Shown piece after piece: positions 52,159-61,225 of a stretch of 64,000 nucleotides of DNA (within the stretch, counting starts at the first letter, position 1; each line of letters begins with the position of its first letter). The notes under the pieces were generated by a model. The model searched no databases, was not told the DNA's origin, and saw only the letters and a program-made list of their open reading frames with translations. Origin of the DNA: Bacteroidota bacterium (GTDB lineage: Bacteria > Bacteroidota > Bacteroidia > Chitinophagales > Chitinophagaceae); NCBI GenBank assembly GCA_030706685.1, contig JAUZOA010000016.1:1-64000 (forward strand), written 5' to 3'. Made by a program: the position numbers and the translations under genes.

Positions 52159-55100
52159 TCAGGCTGCCTTATAATTTTTCTTCAAAAACAAGAAAAGCGT
52201 TTCGGGATTAAACGGCTTGGTCATGCAATGATTAAAACCGATCTTAAGCAATTCGCGGTGAGTATCTACGGATGCATCAGCCGTAAAGGCAACGACTAAT
52301 ATATTTTTTAAAGCTTCATTTTCAGATTGGCGGATGAGTTTTGTGGCTTCAATGCCATCTAAATTGGGCATCTGTATATCCATCAGTATGATATCAAAAT
52401 TTTCTTTTTCCAGCATTTCCAGTGCTTCCGAACCATCCTGGGCGACCTTGCTTTCAATATTCCATTTTGTAAGAAAGCGGGTAAGCACCATCGCGTTGAT
52501 ATTGTTGTCTTCCGCGACAAGGATTTTCATGCCATTTAAGTCTTTATTTTGATCCTTTTCCGCCGTAGTTATTCCCGGCAGGGTCTCTTTTTTATACACA
52601 TGCTTGTCAAACGACAATTCAACAATAAATTCTGACCCTTTTCCCCGCGAGCTTTTAAGGGATATGCTTCCTCCCTGCAATTCTACCAGCTTTTTGCTGA
52701 TCGTAAGTCCCAGCCCCGTGCCGCCATACTGCCGTGTAATGGATTCATCTGCCTGGGTAAAACTTTCAAATATCTGTTTTTGATTCTCTTCGGGGATGCC
52801 GATCCCCGTATCTTTTACCCTGAATGAGACTTTTACTTTATCCCCGTTATCATCTTCTATCGAATAACTGAAATCTACGCTGCCTTTATCTGTAAATTTT
52901 ATAGCATTGGAAAGGAGGTTGGAAAGAACCTGGTTTAGCCTTACGTAATCTCCGTAAAGCGAATAGTCCTTCATGGGGGAAGGAATAAAATTAAAAGCTA
53001 TACCCTTTTCAGCGGCTTTATTCAAAAATAAATTGAACAGATACCGGCAGTTCTTTTCGAGGTTAAAAGAGACCCTTTCAAAAACCATGTGACCGGATTC
53101 AATCTTGGAAAAATCAAGGATATCAGAAACTACTGTAGCAAGATGTTGCGCGGAAAAGTTCAGTGTTTTAATATATTCTTTTTGTTTTTCCGTCAAGTCT
53201 TCTTCCATCAGGAGATTGGCAATACCCACTACACCGTTGATGGGGGTTCTTATTTCGTGGCTCATGCAGGAAAGAAATTCAGATTTAGCCATAGCTGACT
53301 GTTTTTGCTTGGTGATATCCTGCACGGTACCCCGCAGACCAATAACATCTCCTATATAGGGGTCTTTGACTGTTTCACCAATGGCCAGGATATACTTCAC
53401 CGTGCCATTGCGGCCGATAATCCTTGATTCAACGGTATTTGTTCCGTGATTCTTAGCCAGGCTTTTTATCGTTTTTTGAATCACCGGGATATCGCCTGCA
53501 TTTATCCTTTTCCTGTATAAGTCTATCAATGTTGGCGGCGCATTTCCTTCCCATTCAAAAATGCGGTACATTTCTTTTGACCATATCACCTCTTTTGTAA
53601 AGAAGTTAAGTTCCCAGCTGCCGATATTAGCCAGTTCCTGTGTTTCTTCAAACCTCACCTGGCTCTTATTCAACTGAGCTTCTGCCTTACTTCGTTCTAT
53701 GCGTTCAAATGTAATGGCGATAATGTCGGCAATGGATCTTGCGAAAACCTGCTCATTTACTGTCCATTCCCGTTTTGCACCGATATGCTCAAAGCCGGCT
53801 ATCCCGATTATCCTGTCGGCGCTCCGGATCGGTACATCCATGATAGAATTGATCTTTTGCGGCGCCAGGTAATCTTCCGCAAATTCCGCGAAGACCGGAT
53901 GCGTAAGCGCGTCATCAGCTATGATGAGAATATCTTTTTTTAAATGTTTAAAATACTCGGGGTAGTCTTTTTCATAGATCCGGCCTCCTTCTATATAATC
54001 ACCGCTGCTTAATTTATAAATGTAATTCGCTGTAATGGACAAACCCTCGTCGTCATATAACCAAATGCCCACCCTTTCACAATTAATTGTTTTAGCCGCA
54101 TGCGCGATGGTTTCTTTAATAATATCATCAAAGCACAGGTCATTAATACTGCTGTTCAGCTTCAGAATCGCCTGTTGCTGTCCCAGGAATTCTTCCGCCT
54201 TTATTTTTTCAGTCTGCGCCGCCTCCTTTTCCTGCAGCGCCCTGTATAAATCTTCCTCAGATTTTTTTCTTATTTCGATTTCTTCATGGAGCTTTTTGTT
54301 CTGCAGGAAAAAATCGGTTATTAATCTCGAAAGATCCCCGAATTCACTTTTTTTCCTGTAGTAATGAGATAGTTTCTCCGTACTGCGCTGGTTCAATGCC
54401 GTCTCCAATGAAGAAAGCGGCCTTAGTAAAAATGCGTTGGCGAAGTAATAAAATAGTATCCCGATGATTATGACGAGGATTAAAAAAGCAAGCAGGTAAT
54501 CCTTCAGGTACTTCAGGTAATAATTTAAAAGAGAATAATTTCTTGAAATACTGAATGAAGCAAGGGTGGCGCCATCAATACCCGTAAGCGGCAAACTGAA
54601 CTCCAACGAACCTTCTGCCGGGTCAATCTGTTCTTTGAACCCGCCTGTGGCGTTGGTGAGTTTGAAATTAATATCCGGGGCAAAATTCCGGATACCTGAC
54701 ATATAAATGCTGTCAACCACACGTCCGAGTAATAGATAACCTGCAGGTTTTGATCCCTCCTCTTTATCGTTAACCGGCAGGATATGACCTGAATATACTT
54801 CAACCAGGCTGTTATTTTGTTTTATAAAAAACGACCTGTACTTTTCTTTTTCCAGGCCTTTTTTAAGGTCTGATGCAGAGATATTTAATTTTAGTGGGGA
54901 AAGACCCGGGTTAGTAGCACTGCTGTAATATTGCCTTCCCTCCCCATCCACCACCCATATATAATCTAATCCATAACTTGACAATTCATTATCCAGTTTT
55001 TCTTTTGCCCAGGAGATATCTTTTTTTTGAGTGATAAAATTGGCCAGTTGGTCCCATCCTGAATAATAATATACATAGCCGCTGATTTTGGCTGCATTTT

Positions 55101-55263
55101 GCTGAAGTGCTTTAGGGACATCTTTTTCCCTGATATCCGTTAATTTTTGCTGCAGTATTGAACGTGTCTCGCCGGTTATTTTAAATTTTAGCCATCCCGA
55201 AAGCGCTGTCAGGCTGAGAAATACAGACAGCAGGATCAGCATTAGCTGTGTGCGGACTTTCAT
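52159..55263 (-). CDS. Hybrid sensor histidine kinase (CHASE4-GAF-PAS-HK-receiver)
   Basis: This 1034-residue protein starts with a membrane span (about 8-28) and a periplasmic CHASE4-like domain (YYYSGWDQLANFITQKKDISWAKEKL, YIWVVDGEGRQYYSSA). A second span (about 250-275) is followed by a HAMP-like segment. A coiled coil, GAF domain (about 375-525; IVIADDALTHPVF...), PAS domain (GSWELNFFTKEVIWSKEMYRIF) and kinase core with H in FLSCMSHEIRTPINGV follow. The ATPase has NLLSNAIKFT, DTGIGIPEENQKQIFESF and GTGLGLTIS. A C-terminal receiver (MKILVAEDNNINA, MDIQMPNLDG) completes it. It probably relays to the HPt protein encoded directly upstream at 55359-55715. Confidence 0.93.
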   Translation of the reverse strand: MKVRTQLMLILLSVFLSLTALSGWLKFKITGETRSILQQKLTDIREKDVPKALQQNAAKISGYVYYYSGWDQLANFITQKKDISWAKEKLDNELSSYGLDYIWVVDGEGRQYYSSATNPGLSPLKLNISASDLKKGLEKEKYRSFFIKQNNSLVEVYSGHILPVNDKEEGSKPAGYLLLGRVVDSIYMSGIRNFAPDINFKLTNATGGFKEQIDPAEGSLEFSLPLTGIDGATLASFSISRNYSLLNYYLKYLKDYLLAFLILVIIIGILFYYFANAFLLRPLSSLETALNQRSTEKLSHYYRKKSEFGDLSRLITDFFLQNKKLHEEIEIRKKSEEDLYRALQEKEAAQTEKIKAEEFLGQQQAILKLNSSINDLCFDDIIKETIAHAAKTINCERVGIWLYDDEGLSITANYIYKLSSGDYIEGGRIYEKDYPEYFKHLKKDILIIADDALTHPVFAEFAEDYLAPQKINSIMDVPIRSADRIIGIAGFEHIGAKREWTVNEQVFARSIADIIAITFERIERSKAEAQLNKSQVRFEETQELANIGSWELNFFTKEVIWSKEMYRIFEWEGNAPPTLIDLYRKRINAGDIPVIQKTIKSLAKNHGTNTVESRIIGRNGTVKYILAIGETVKDPYIGDVIGLRGTVQDITKQKQSAMAKSEFLSCMSHEIRTPINGVVGIANLLMEEDLTEKQKEYIKTLNFSAQHLATVVSDILDFSKIESGHMVFERVSFNLEKNCRYLFNLFLNKAAEKGIAFNFIPSPMKDYSLYGDYVRLNQVLSNLLSNAIKFTDKGSVDFSYSIEDDNGDKVKVSFRVKDTGIGIPEENQKQIFESFTQADESITRQYGGTGLGLTISKKLVELQGGSISLKSSRGKGSEFIVELSFDKHVYKKETLPGITTAEKDQNKDLNGMKILVAEDNNINAMVLTRFLTKWNIESKVAQDGSEALEMLEKENFDIILMDIQMPNLDGIEATKLIRQSENEALKNILVVAFTADASVDTHRELLKIGFNHCMTKPFNPETLFLFLKKNYKAA

Positions 55264-55358
55264 TGGATGATTGGATATGGCTTATTAAAAAATAATTCTT
55301 CCTGTTTATTGCGAAGAAATGGCCTTTCATTATAATTTATCGCCAGGGCTACCCGTTG

Positions 55359-55715
55359 TCAGGCCCTTTCCAGTCTCATCAGTTCCTGCTTTACCAACAA
55401 GGCGCTTTGGTCAATTATATGCAAAAGCCTTTCAAATCTTTTTGTTACCGCGCTGGCATCAGCCGCTTTTTTACATTCCTGCTCAAAATCCCTGCATTCT
55501 GCGGTAAGCTGCGGTATCCCGATATAACTGAAAGAAGAAGAATGACGATGTGCACATTTGCCCAGGGATTCAACACCGGATCGGAATGCTTCACGGAATG
55601 AACTGATGATCTCGTCATGCTTATCAAGATAATCGTTGAGGATAAACCGGGCATCATCATACGATCCTCCATAAAGATCAATCAGCATCTGGCTGTCGAG
55701 GATGAGCGAATCCAT
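55359..55715 (-). CDS. HPt-domain phosphotransfer protein
   Basis: This 118-residue helical protein has the phospho-acceptor His at about 56 in LGKCAHRHSSSFSYIGIPQL. The usual H-x-x-K-G/S-S is altered to H-R-H-S-S, without the Lys. Helices on both sides (LIDLYGGSYDDARFILNDYLDKHDEIISSF and QLTAECRDFEQECKKAADAS) fit the four-helix bundle. It is encoded just upstream of the hybrid kinase in the same orientation, with 95 bp between, and probably completes its phosphorelay. The output regulator is not in the window. Confidence 0.82.
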   Translation of the reverse strand: MDSLILDSQMLIDLYGGSYDDARFILNDYLDKHDEIISSFREAFRSGVESLGKCAHRHSSSFSYIGIPQLTAECRDFEQECKKAADASAVTKRFERLLHIIDQSALLVKQELMRLERA

Positions 55716-55895
55716 AATGGTGGTTTTATAGGATTGTATGTAATCATTGCTTACTGCACAGGAAATGGCTAACGTTGGTTTATTTCCCGGGCAGGAAGTT
55801 TTCTATGTAAAACAATACATTTTTTCTCTTAGTATATATAGGAAAACTACTTAGTATGAACCCGTATTATAGCGGAGCCAAAGAAGGATCGGGTT

Positions 55896-56642
55896 TCAGC
55901 TTATTCTTTTCATTTTCCGGAAAGTAATCATTCTTCTTTGTACAAACCCCAGGTGCTGGTATAATTTGATAGCTCTCTCATTTGTTTCCGCCACATGCAG
56001 GAAAGGGGTGATCCCGGCTATCCTGTTTTTATTGGCAACGTGCGCAATAAGTTGTTGCGCGTATTGGCGGCCGGTAAAACCGGGATGGGTAACCACCGCG
56101 CTTATTTCTGTAAATCCATTCATACGCATGCGTTCACCTGTCAGGGAAACCAATTGACCATTATAACGGATGCCATAATAATCTCCCATTAATCTTGTGC
56201 CGGGATTATAATAGCCGGGTTGTACGAGGTTGATTAATGATAACATGTCCTCATCATCTGGTTTGCCCAGTTCCTGTATTACAGCGGTTGGGGTAATATT
56301 TATTTCTTTGGTACAAATCATTTGAATGCAGGGAAGTTTGCTTTCCCGGATATAGTTGGATGGCAATTCGGGAAGATCGCCAATCATAAAAAAAGATTCA
56401 TGGGGGCTGATCCATGAATCCAGGTGACGGAGAATATCTTTTTTGTCCGGGTGACAGGCAACGAAAGGAGCAATGGTTTTTTCGTAACGTTTTATTTCAT
56501 CGTTACCCATGGCAAAAATTTTATGTGTTTCCGTTAATGAATACCAGGCGGGATTGTCAAGTTTATAAGTAGTGGCTGAAATGTTTTTAAGCGGCATAGA
56601 AAATACAACTAACGCCTGTACCGGCGTCTTTTCTAATTCCAA
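55896..56642 (-). CDS. GNAT (FR47-like) N-acetyltransferase
   Basis: This 248-residue protein has a long N-terminal part (NPAWYSLTETHKIFAMGNDEIKRYEKTIAPFVAC) and a C-terminal GNAT domain of the FR47 type: YYGIRYNGQLVSLTGERMRMNGFTEISAVVTHPGFTGRQYAQQLIAHVANK, then PFLHVAETNERAIKLYQHLGF. The acceptor is unknown. Start at 56642 fits the length of the family. Confidence 0.88.
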   Translation of the reverse strand: MELEKTPVQALVVFSMPLKNISATTYKLDNPAWYSLTETHKIFAMGNDEIKRYEKTIAPFVACHPDKKDILRHLDSWISPHESFFMIGDLPELPSNYIRESKLPCIQMICTKEINITPTAVIQELGKPDDEDMLSLINLVQPGYYNPGTRLMGDYYGIRYNGQLVSLTGERMRMNGFTEISAVVTHPGFTGRQYAQQLIAHVANKNRIAGITPFLHVAETNERAIKLYQHLGFVQRRMITFRKMKRIS

Positions 56643-56773
56643 ACTTACAGTAATTTAGCAGACGGGAATGAGACCTGCCGGCGGGCTACAGCCACTCGCC
56701 AGGAAATACCAGCAGGACCTATTCGTTAGCAAAACGGGTGGAAAAAGAAGTTCTCGCTAATTGGAATTTGATC

Positions 56774-57019
56774 TCACTCTTTGTCATCTAAAAAAGTCCA
56801 GTGGGTAATTGTTTCCGGGGGAGTAATATCTTCAGCCAGGAGAGCCGGTTCATCCGGTTCTTGCAGGTCAACCGTATCCACACCGACTACTATTTCTCTT
56901 AAATCTTGTTCTGTAATAACATCATTTTTATCATTCAGGTGGCGATGTATTTTTTCTTTCAGGGTTTCAATCTTTTTCGGTTTCAATTTTTTGCCATTAT
57001 CTTCCGGAGCTTCTTTCAT
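56774..57019 (-). CDS. Small acidic protein of unknown function
   Basis: This 81-residue protein has a basic first third (KKLKPKKIETLKEKIHRHLND) and an acidic rest (VITEQDLREIVVGVDTVDLQEPDEPALLAEDITPPETITHWTFLDDKE). A recurrence of this small gene in Bacteroidota is plausible but could not be checked. No signal peptide or motif is seen. Confidence 0.6.
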   Translation of the reverse strand: MKEAPEDNGKKLKPKKIETLKEKIHRHLNDKNDVITEQDLREIVVGVDTVDLQEPDEPALLAEDITPPETITHWTFLDDKE

Positions 57020-57288
57020 AAATCATGTTTGTTATTACCAGAGTGAAAAATATGTGCCAAAAAGAAAACCTGTCAGGATTTTTACTCACTGGTAATTAAC
57101 ATCTTGTGCTCGCTTTTGGTTTCAAATTTATAAGACAAGGGAATGCTTTTTTGGCAGTATATCAGTTTGCCGGGAAGACGATAAGAGAAAATGATTTGAA
57201 AATTAACCTTACCGGCTATTTTCAAAAATGACCACTGCTCTTCTTCCCGTCTCCCGGGTTATTTTCAAGCGGAGACATTACTGGTTTT

Positions 57289-57831
57289 TTAATCTTTCAG
57301 ATGAAAGTAGTCTTTCACTTCCTGTAAATAATCACCACTATGTACCTGGCCGTATATAGTTTCCATTTGCCGGCCTTTGGAAGAAATAATCACTCCGTAG
57401 TTAATCGTATCTCTGTCAATTGTAAGCGGGCAGGTTTTGCAGTCTTTAATTAGTATGTACCTGGCTTCTGAAACCAGGATTTTAATATTCTTATATTGTT
57501 TGTTTTTGGAAAAGCTGTCTTCTGTATTTGAAATACCAAATCCAAAGTCTGAATCAGCCTCATTAATTCCTGAATCTTCATCTTCAGCATAACTTTCAAA
57601 TCGTGCAGAATCAGGTCGAAGAAACAGGATGAAGTCGCCGCCGGCAATTGTCGTGTCTTTCAAATGTGTTTTTGGAATATCTCCCGGGGCTGTTTTAGGC
57701 CGGTTATCAGAATTACTGTCTTTGTGCTCACTGCTGTCGATCGCGATTGGCGGATTGTTTTTCTTTACAGGTGAACTATTGCAACCTGAAATAGCAATGA
57801 CTACAGTGAATATATAACCGGGGTATCTCAA
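57289..57831 (-). CDS. Lipoprotein of unknown function
   Basis: This 180-residue protein has a lipobox (FTVVIAISGC-N). A disordered, acidic linker follows (SSEHKDSNSDNRPKTAPGD, RFESYAEDEDSGINEADSD), then a compact C-terminal part with a disulfide-like pair in KDCKTCPLTIDRDTINYG and METIYGQVHSGDYLQEV. No family was recognised. The stretch 57020-57288 before it holds a diverged copy of the dispersed element seen at 739-790. Confidence 0.65.
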   Translation of the reverse strand: MRYPGYIFTVVIAISGCNSSPVKKNNPPIAIDSSEHKDSNSDNRPKTAPGDIPKTHLKDTTIAGGDFILFLRPDSARFESYAEDEDSGINEADSDFGFGISNTEDSFSKNKQYKNIKILVSEARYILIKDCKTCPLTIDRDTINYGVIISSKGRQMETIYGQVHSGDYLQEVKDYFHLKD

Positions 57832-57922
57832 AGTAAAGGATACTTAACGCTGTAATGCATTATCTCCCTGTCCAAATATAATTAATTTTCAAACGGGGAT
57901 AGAACTTGTCGCCGGTATATTG

Positions 57923-58330
57923 CTATTTGGCTCTCATTTTATTATTCTTTGGCCCATGCGTCAGTTCAGCCAATCCGAGCTTTTCCATTAATGGCGGAAT
58001 ATACATACCGAATCGTCCGCGAAGCCCTTTTTTCAAACCATACCAGCCACCAACAGGATTTTTCGCTGACCGGCCCCATGCTTCAACCGTTCCTTCTTTC
58101 ACTGGTTTTTGTTCATCGGCGCTGCCTAATTCCATCCAGTCGCCATGTTTTTTAAGCATGGTATGAAGATCCGCGAGGCAACGATAGTCATACAACAAAA
58201 CTGTTTTGCCAACGGTACAAACTAAAACTTCTTTACCGTCTTTTTCGTCTGCATGCATGGTATAGGCAGAGGTCAATGGCGGCGTCTTTAAAACCATTGG
58301 CTTCTCTTTTGTCCCAATCGTATATTTCAT
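57923..58330 (-). CDS. Conserved hypothetical protein
   Basis: This 135-residue soluble protein begins MKYTIGTKEKPMVLKTPPLTSAY. Conserved-looking blocks are LVCTVGKTVLLYDYRCLADLHTMLKKHGDW, EGTVEAWGRSAKNPVGGWYGLKKGLRGRFGMYIPPLMEKLGLAEL. I cannot place it reliably. It is the last gene of the VOC/sigma-factor unit, separated from the ABM-like gene by 11 bp, and so may act with it. Confidence 0.65.
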   Translation of the reverse strand: MKYTIGTKEKPMVLKTPPLTSAYTMHADEKDGKEVLVCTVGKTVLLYDYRCLADLHTMLKKHGDWMELGSADEQKPVKEGTVEAWGRSAKNPVGGWYGLKKGLRGRFGMYIPPLMEKLGLAELTHGPKNNKMRAK

Positions 58331-58341
58331 CCTTTTCGCGA

Positions 58342-58656
58342 TTAAGAATTAAAAATGGAAACTGAGGAACCTACCAGCGTCAGCAGTTCCTGTTTGGGAG
58401 GAACTTCAAAGCCGGCCGATTTAAGCTGTTCCTGGAAGTATTTGAAAGAAGCCAGTTCATTCAGCAACTGCTGGTCCTTTTCCGATTGGAAAAATGCCGT
58501 ATGAATAAATGTTTTGCCATCGGGTGCCAGGCAGGAATTATAATTGATGCCGGGATATTGAAGACTTTGCAGGTCCGCCATTACTTTTTTTATGTTGATC
58601 TGGTTGGCGCCGGCAAATTCAGCCTTTGTGGTATAAGTTACCTTTACGATTTTCAT
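58342..58656 (-). CDS. Small dimeric-barrel-like protein
   Basis: This 104-residue protein has the ferredoxin-like alternation of the ABM/dimeric alpha-beta-barrel group: KIVKVTYTTKAEFAGANQINIKKVMADLQSL, INYNSCLAPDGKTFIHTAFF, then SFKYFQEQLKSAGFEVPPK. Function is unknown. It sits between the sigma factor and the 57923 gene in the same direction, so it may be part of the regulon. Confidence 0.68.
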   Translation of the reverse strand: MKIVKVTYTTKAEFAGANQINIKKVMADLQSLQYPGINYNSCLAPDGKTFIHTAFFQSEKDQQLLNELASFKYFQEQLKSAGFEVPPKQELLTLVGSSVSIFNS

Positions 58657-58710
58657 GCGATTATTATTAAATGCTTCAGCTTTGACGTTTGGGAAAAATA
58701 AAACGATAGG

Positions 58711-59514
58711 TTAGACGGGGTTTTTTTCTAAATATTTTTCCATTACCTTTCTATTATGTTCCAAATGATGGAGTTGTAGCTCGGAGGCATTGGATCTAAA
58801 CGGATCTATTCCCTGTATAACTTTCATCCGGAGGTCGAACAAGCGTTCTTTACCGGCCGTTTCAGCTTCTCTCGCCATATCAATCTTCACCACTTCTTCC
58901 TGGAATTTTTGTCTGGGATTAAATATCCCATTCAATTCAGAGCATTGATGGCAAACTCCCTGTTTGTTTATCAAAGCGCACCTGCCTTCAAAAACAGCGA
59001 TCATTTTTGACCGGCCTGTATGCAAATAATATTTTACCATTGCTTCGGTAGTATCGAGAATCTGTGTGATCTCGCTCACCTTAAATTCATAAACTTCTTT
59101 CAGTAAAATACATATCTGTTGTTCCAGGGGCAATGATTTGGCAATGCAGGTAAAGCAGAAGGCAATATGCTCTTTTATTTCAAACTGTCCTTGTGGAGAG
59201 ACGGCCCGGATATGCATGGCTTCCCGGAAGAATTGCGGATCGGACAAAGCCGCTTCTCTTGCCATATCCGTTACATTTTCCACCCAGCGTTTCCTGGCTC
59301 TCAGGTTATCTTTAGCAAGATTGGAAGCAATGGCAAATAGCCAGGTTTTTAAGGATGATTGCCCCTTGAAGCTGTCCAATTTTTCTGCCGCCCTGATATA
59401 AGTATCGTGAACGATATCTTCCGCGTCGGCCACACTTGCTGTTATGCGCAGCACATAGGATTTCAGTTGACCGCCCGATTGTTCAAATTCTTTTGTCAGT
59501 TGCTCTGTTGTCAT
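58711..59514 (-). CDS. ECF-like RNA polymerase sigma factor with C-terminal Cys cluster
   Basis: This 267-residue protein has sigma region 2 at about 14-80 (VADAEDIVHDTYIRAAEKLDSFKGQSSLKTWLFAIASNLAKDNLR) and region 4 at about 112-170 (LPLEQQICILLKEVYEFKVSEITQILDTTEAMVKYYLHTGRSKM). A C-terminal extension of about 95 residues carries C179, C188 and C191 (CALINKQGVCHQC), a possible zinc or redox site, as in extended ECF groups with built-in control. It starts inside the VOC gene (32-base overlap). No separate anti-sigma is visible. Confidence 0.88.
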   Translation of the reverse strand: MTTEQLTKEFEQSGGQLKSYVLRITASVADAEDIVHDTYIRAAEKLDSFKGQSSLKTWLFAIASNLAKDNLRARKRWVENVTDMAREAALSDPQFFREAMHIRAVSPQGQFEIKEHIAFCFTCIAKSLPLEQQICILLKEVYEFKVSEITQILDTTEAMVKYYLHTGRSKMIAVFEGRCALINKQGVCHQCSELNGIFNPRQKFQEEVVKIDMAREAETAGKERLFDLRMKVIQGIDPFRSNASELQLHHLEHNRKVMEKYLEKNPV

Positions 59515-59929
59515 GGGGATAGTTTGATAGTGGATAGGGACAAGTCACTTCTAAACGGTTATCGTCAGGATCTAAGGTTTCGAATTCATAATAGCCGTCG
59601 CCGGTTTTCCTGGGCCCGCTTAATATTGTAAAACCATCTGCCCGGAGTTGTTTTGCTTTTTCTTCTACTTCTTGTATGGTGTCAACGCCGAAAGCCAAAT
59701 GAATGATTCCTTTATGCTGTGTAACCACGCGGTCATTTTTATTATCCGGAATACCCGGCATGGACATGATTTCAAGTCTCGCCCCGGATTTAAAGCTAAG
59801 AAAGTAACTATGAAACTGGTTGGTCTCATTCGTATATTTTTCATCAGGCAAACCGTCAAAATATTTTACATAATAATCCTTTAGTTCTTCAAGGTTACCT
59901 GTCCAGATGGCAATATGTTCTAAAGTCAT
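59483..59929 (-). CDS. VOC/glyoxalase-family protein
   Basis: This 148-residue protein has two beta-alpha-beta-beta-beta modules: LEHIAIWTGNLEELKDYYVKYFDG and GIIHLAFGVDTIQEVEEKAKQLRADGF, then YYEFETLDPDDNRLEVTCP. Conserved His and Glu residues at module starts and ends could bind a metal, as in glyoxalase I and related lyases or dioxygenases. The last 11 codons overlap the start of the sigma factor gene in another frame, which implies coupled translation. Confidence 0.85.
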   Translation of the reverse strand: MTLEHIAIWTGNLEELKDYYVKYFDGLPDEKYTNETNQFHSYFLSFKSGARLEIMSMPGIPDNKNDRVVTQHKGIIHLAFGVDTIQEVEEKAKQLRADGFTILSGPRKTGDGYYEFETLDPDDNRLEVTCPYPLSNYPHDNRATDKRI

Positions 59930-60137
59930 GAAAGCTGATTATTTTTGAGTGGCCCGCTGGTTGGAGCCAATCTTTTTTGTGAAAAGCGACCCTCTTCCAG
60001 TTATATAAGATACTTTTCTTTTATGATTTTGCTATGGTAAATTGAAGTTCCCTTGCTATCCGGCACAAACTTCGTAAAATCCGTTTGCCCGGCATGAGTT
60101 TATTCTTCTATGGTGATTTCATAATCCCGGTATCATT

Positions 60138-60665
60138 TTAAGATTGGACCATTTTCATTTCCTCTCTCATTTGTTTTTTGTAAAAGAAGTACATAAAAAT
60201 ATAGAAAGGCATTCCAATGATAAAGAATATGACCTGGTCGCCTAAACCCGGTTCTTTTCCTATTGCCTTATAGAAATTCACATGATTAAGGAAAGACAGG
60301 ATTAAAGCAACCAGGAACAGGACAAATAATGCCATATTACACAGCGTATAGAATACGCCCGACGTATTAATATCTATAAGATGGAATACGGTGACGGCTT
60401 TGAAAATAAGTAAAGCCGAGTAGGAAAAAAAAGCGAACCTGGAATTGCCGACATAGGAATTATATAATGTCCGGGCATAATCATATTTGTAATTGGTGAG
60501 ATTCCCTGTCAATTGAAGATCTTCTTCCGTGATTCCTCTTTCTTTCAGTACCCGGAGGGCATCGCTCCTGGTTTGATCATCATACCCGAATTGTTTGGCA
60601 TTCCTGACAATTTCGATGAGCCTGCTGTCGGAAAATGTTGCGAAACGACCGGTATTATCGTTCAT
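60138..60665 (-). CDS. Membrane protein of unknown function
   Basis: This 175-residue protein has a soluble N-terminal third (SDSRLIEIVRNAKQFGYDDQTRSDALRVLKERGITEEDLQLTGNL), which looks like a small helical module, and then three hydrophobic segments (about 78-98, 107-130, 143-162) with a basic tail. No family was recognised. It is monocistronic. Confidence 0.68.
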   Translation of the reverse strand: MNDNTGRFATFSDSRLIEIVRNAKQFGYDDQTRSDALRVLKERGITEEDLQLTGNLTNYKYDYARTLYNSYVGNSRFAFFSYSALLIFKAVTVFHLIDINTSGVFYTLCNMALFVLFLVALILSFLNHVNFYKAIGKEPGLGDQVIFFIIGMPFYIFMYFFYKKQMREEMKMVQS

Positions 60666-60830
60666 GGCTTATTGATTATGCATGACAGTTGGATTGGCGA
60701 CATCTCTTGTTTCAAATATAAATAATTTTTATCAGCAAGCTAATGAGCTACTGCAGCCTGTGTACAATTCCTAAAATGGCTATCCGGTACTATGATGGAA
60801 GCTATATAGGACTGGACCGGATGAGCTAAA

Positions 60831-61028
60831 GATACTCTCTACTATATAGTAGCCATATAGAGGGTATATAGGAGGAATATAGGAGCCATACAGAAGGATC
60901 TCGCCGGGGTCAGGTCAGGGTCAGGACAGGGTCAGGGAAGAGTCAGGGAAGAATCAGGTAAAAATCAGGCCAGAGTCAGGTGAGGGTCAGGTAAGAGTCT
61001 CAGAAAAGTCTCGTGAAGATCACGTAAA
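60831..61028. repeat. 11-bp array with two unit types
   Basis: From 60831 to 61028 the sequence can be read in uninterrupted 11-bp steps. Five early units are of CTATATAGTAG/GTATATAGGAG type. After GATCTCGCCGG come eight units of GGTCAGGNNAG type (60908-60995), then AGTCTCAGAAA, AGTCTCGTGAA and GATCACGTAAA. A perfect 14-bp palindrome CTACTATATAGTAG lies at 60839-60852, as in the centre of the other arrays. No frame is plausible as protein. Confidence 0.88.
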
Positions 61029-61165
61029 AAAGAGAAAAATACCCGGGAAACGCGGTAGCGGAATTTATAACTTCCCTGCCATCGTTTCCATCTTTCAATT
61101 TACAAAAAAAAGTAGTTATAGTAAGGATTCAACCCGGAATTATTTTGTTGTACTGCGGGTATCCG

Positions 61166-61225
61166 CCTGTTGGAGTTAGCAACCCTGAAATTTTATGTTC
61201 CTTATCAGGCAGGAACATTACGAAT
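61166..61225. repeat. Diverged 60-bp repeat, copy 1
   Basis: This stretch (AGCAACCCTGAAATTTTATG, then TTCCTTATCAGGCAGGAACA) aligns without gaps to 62222-62275 and, more loosely, to 62289-62340. It overlaps the last codons and stop (61205-61207) of the DUF6629 gene. Confidence 0.65.
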
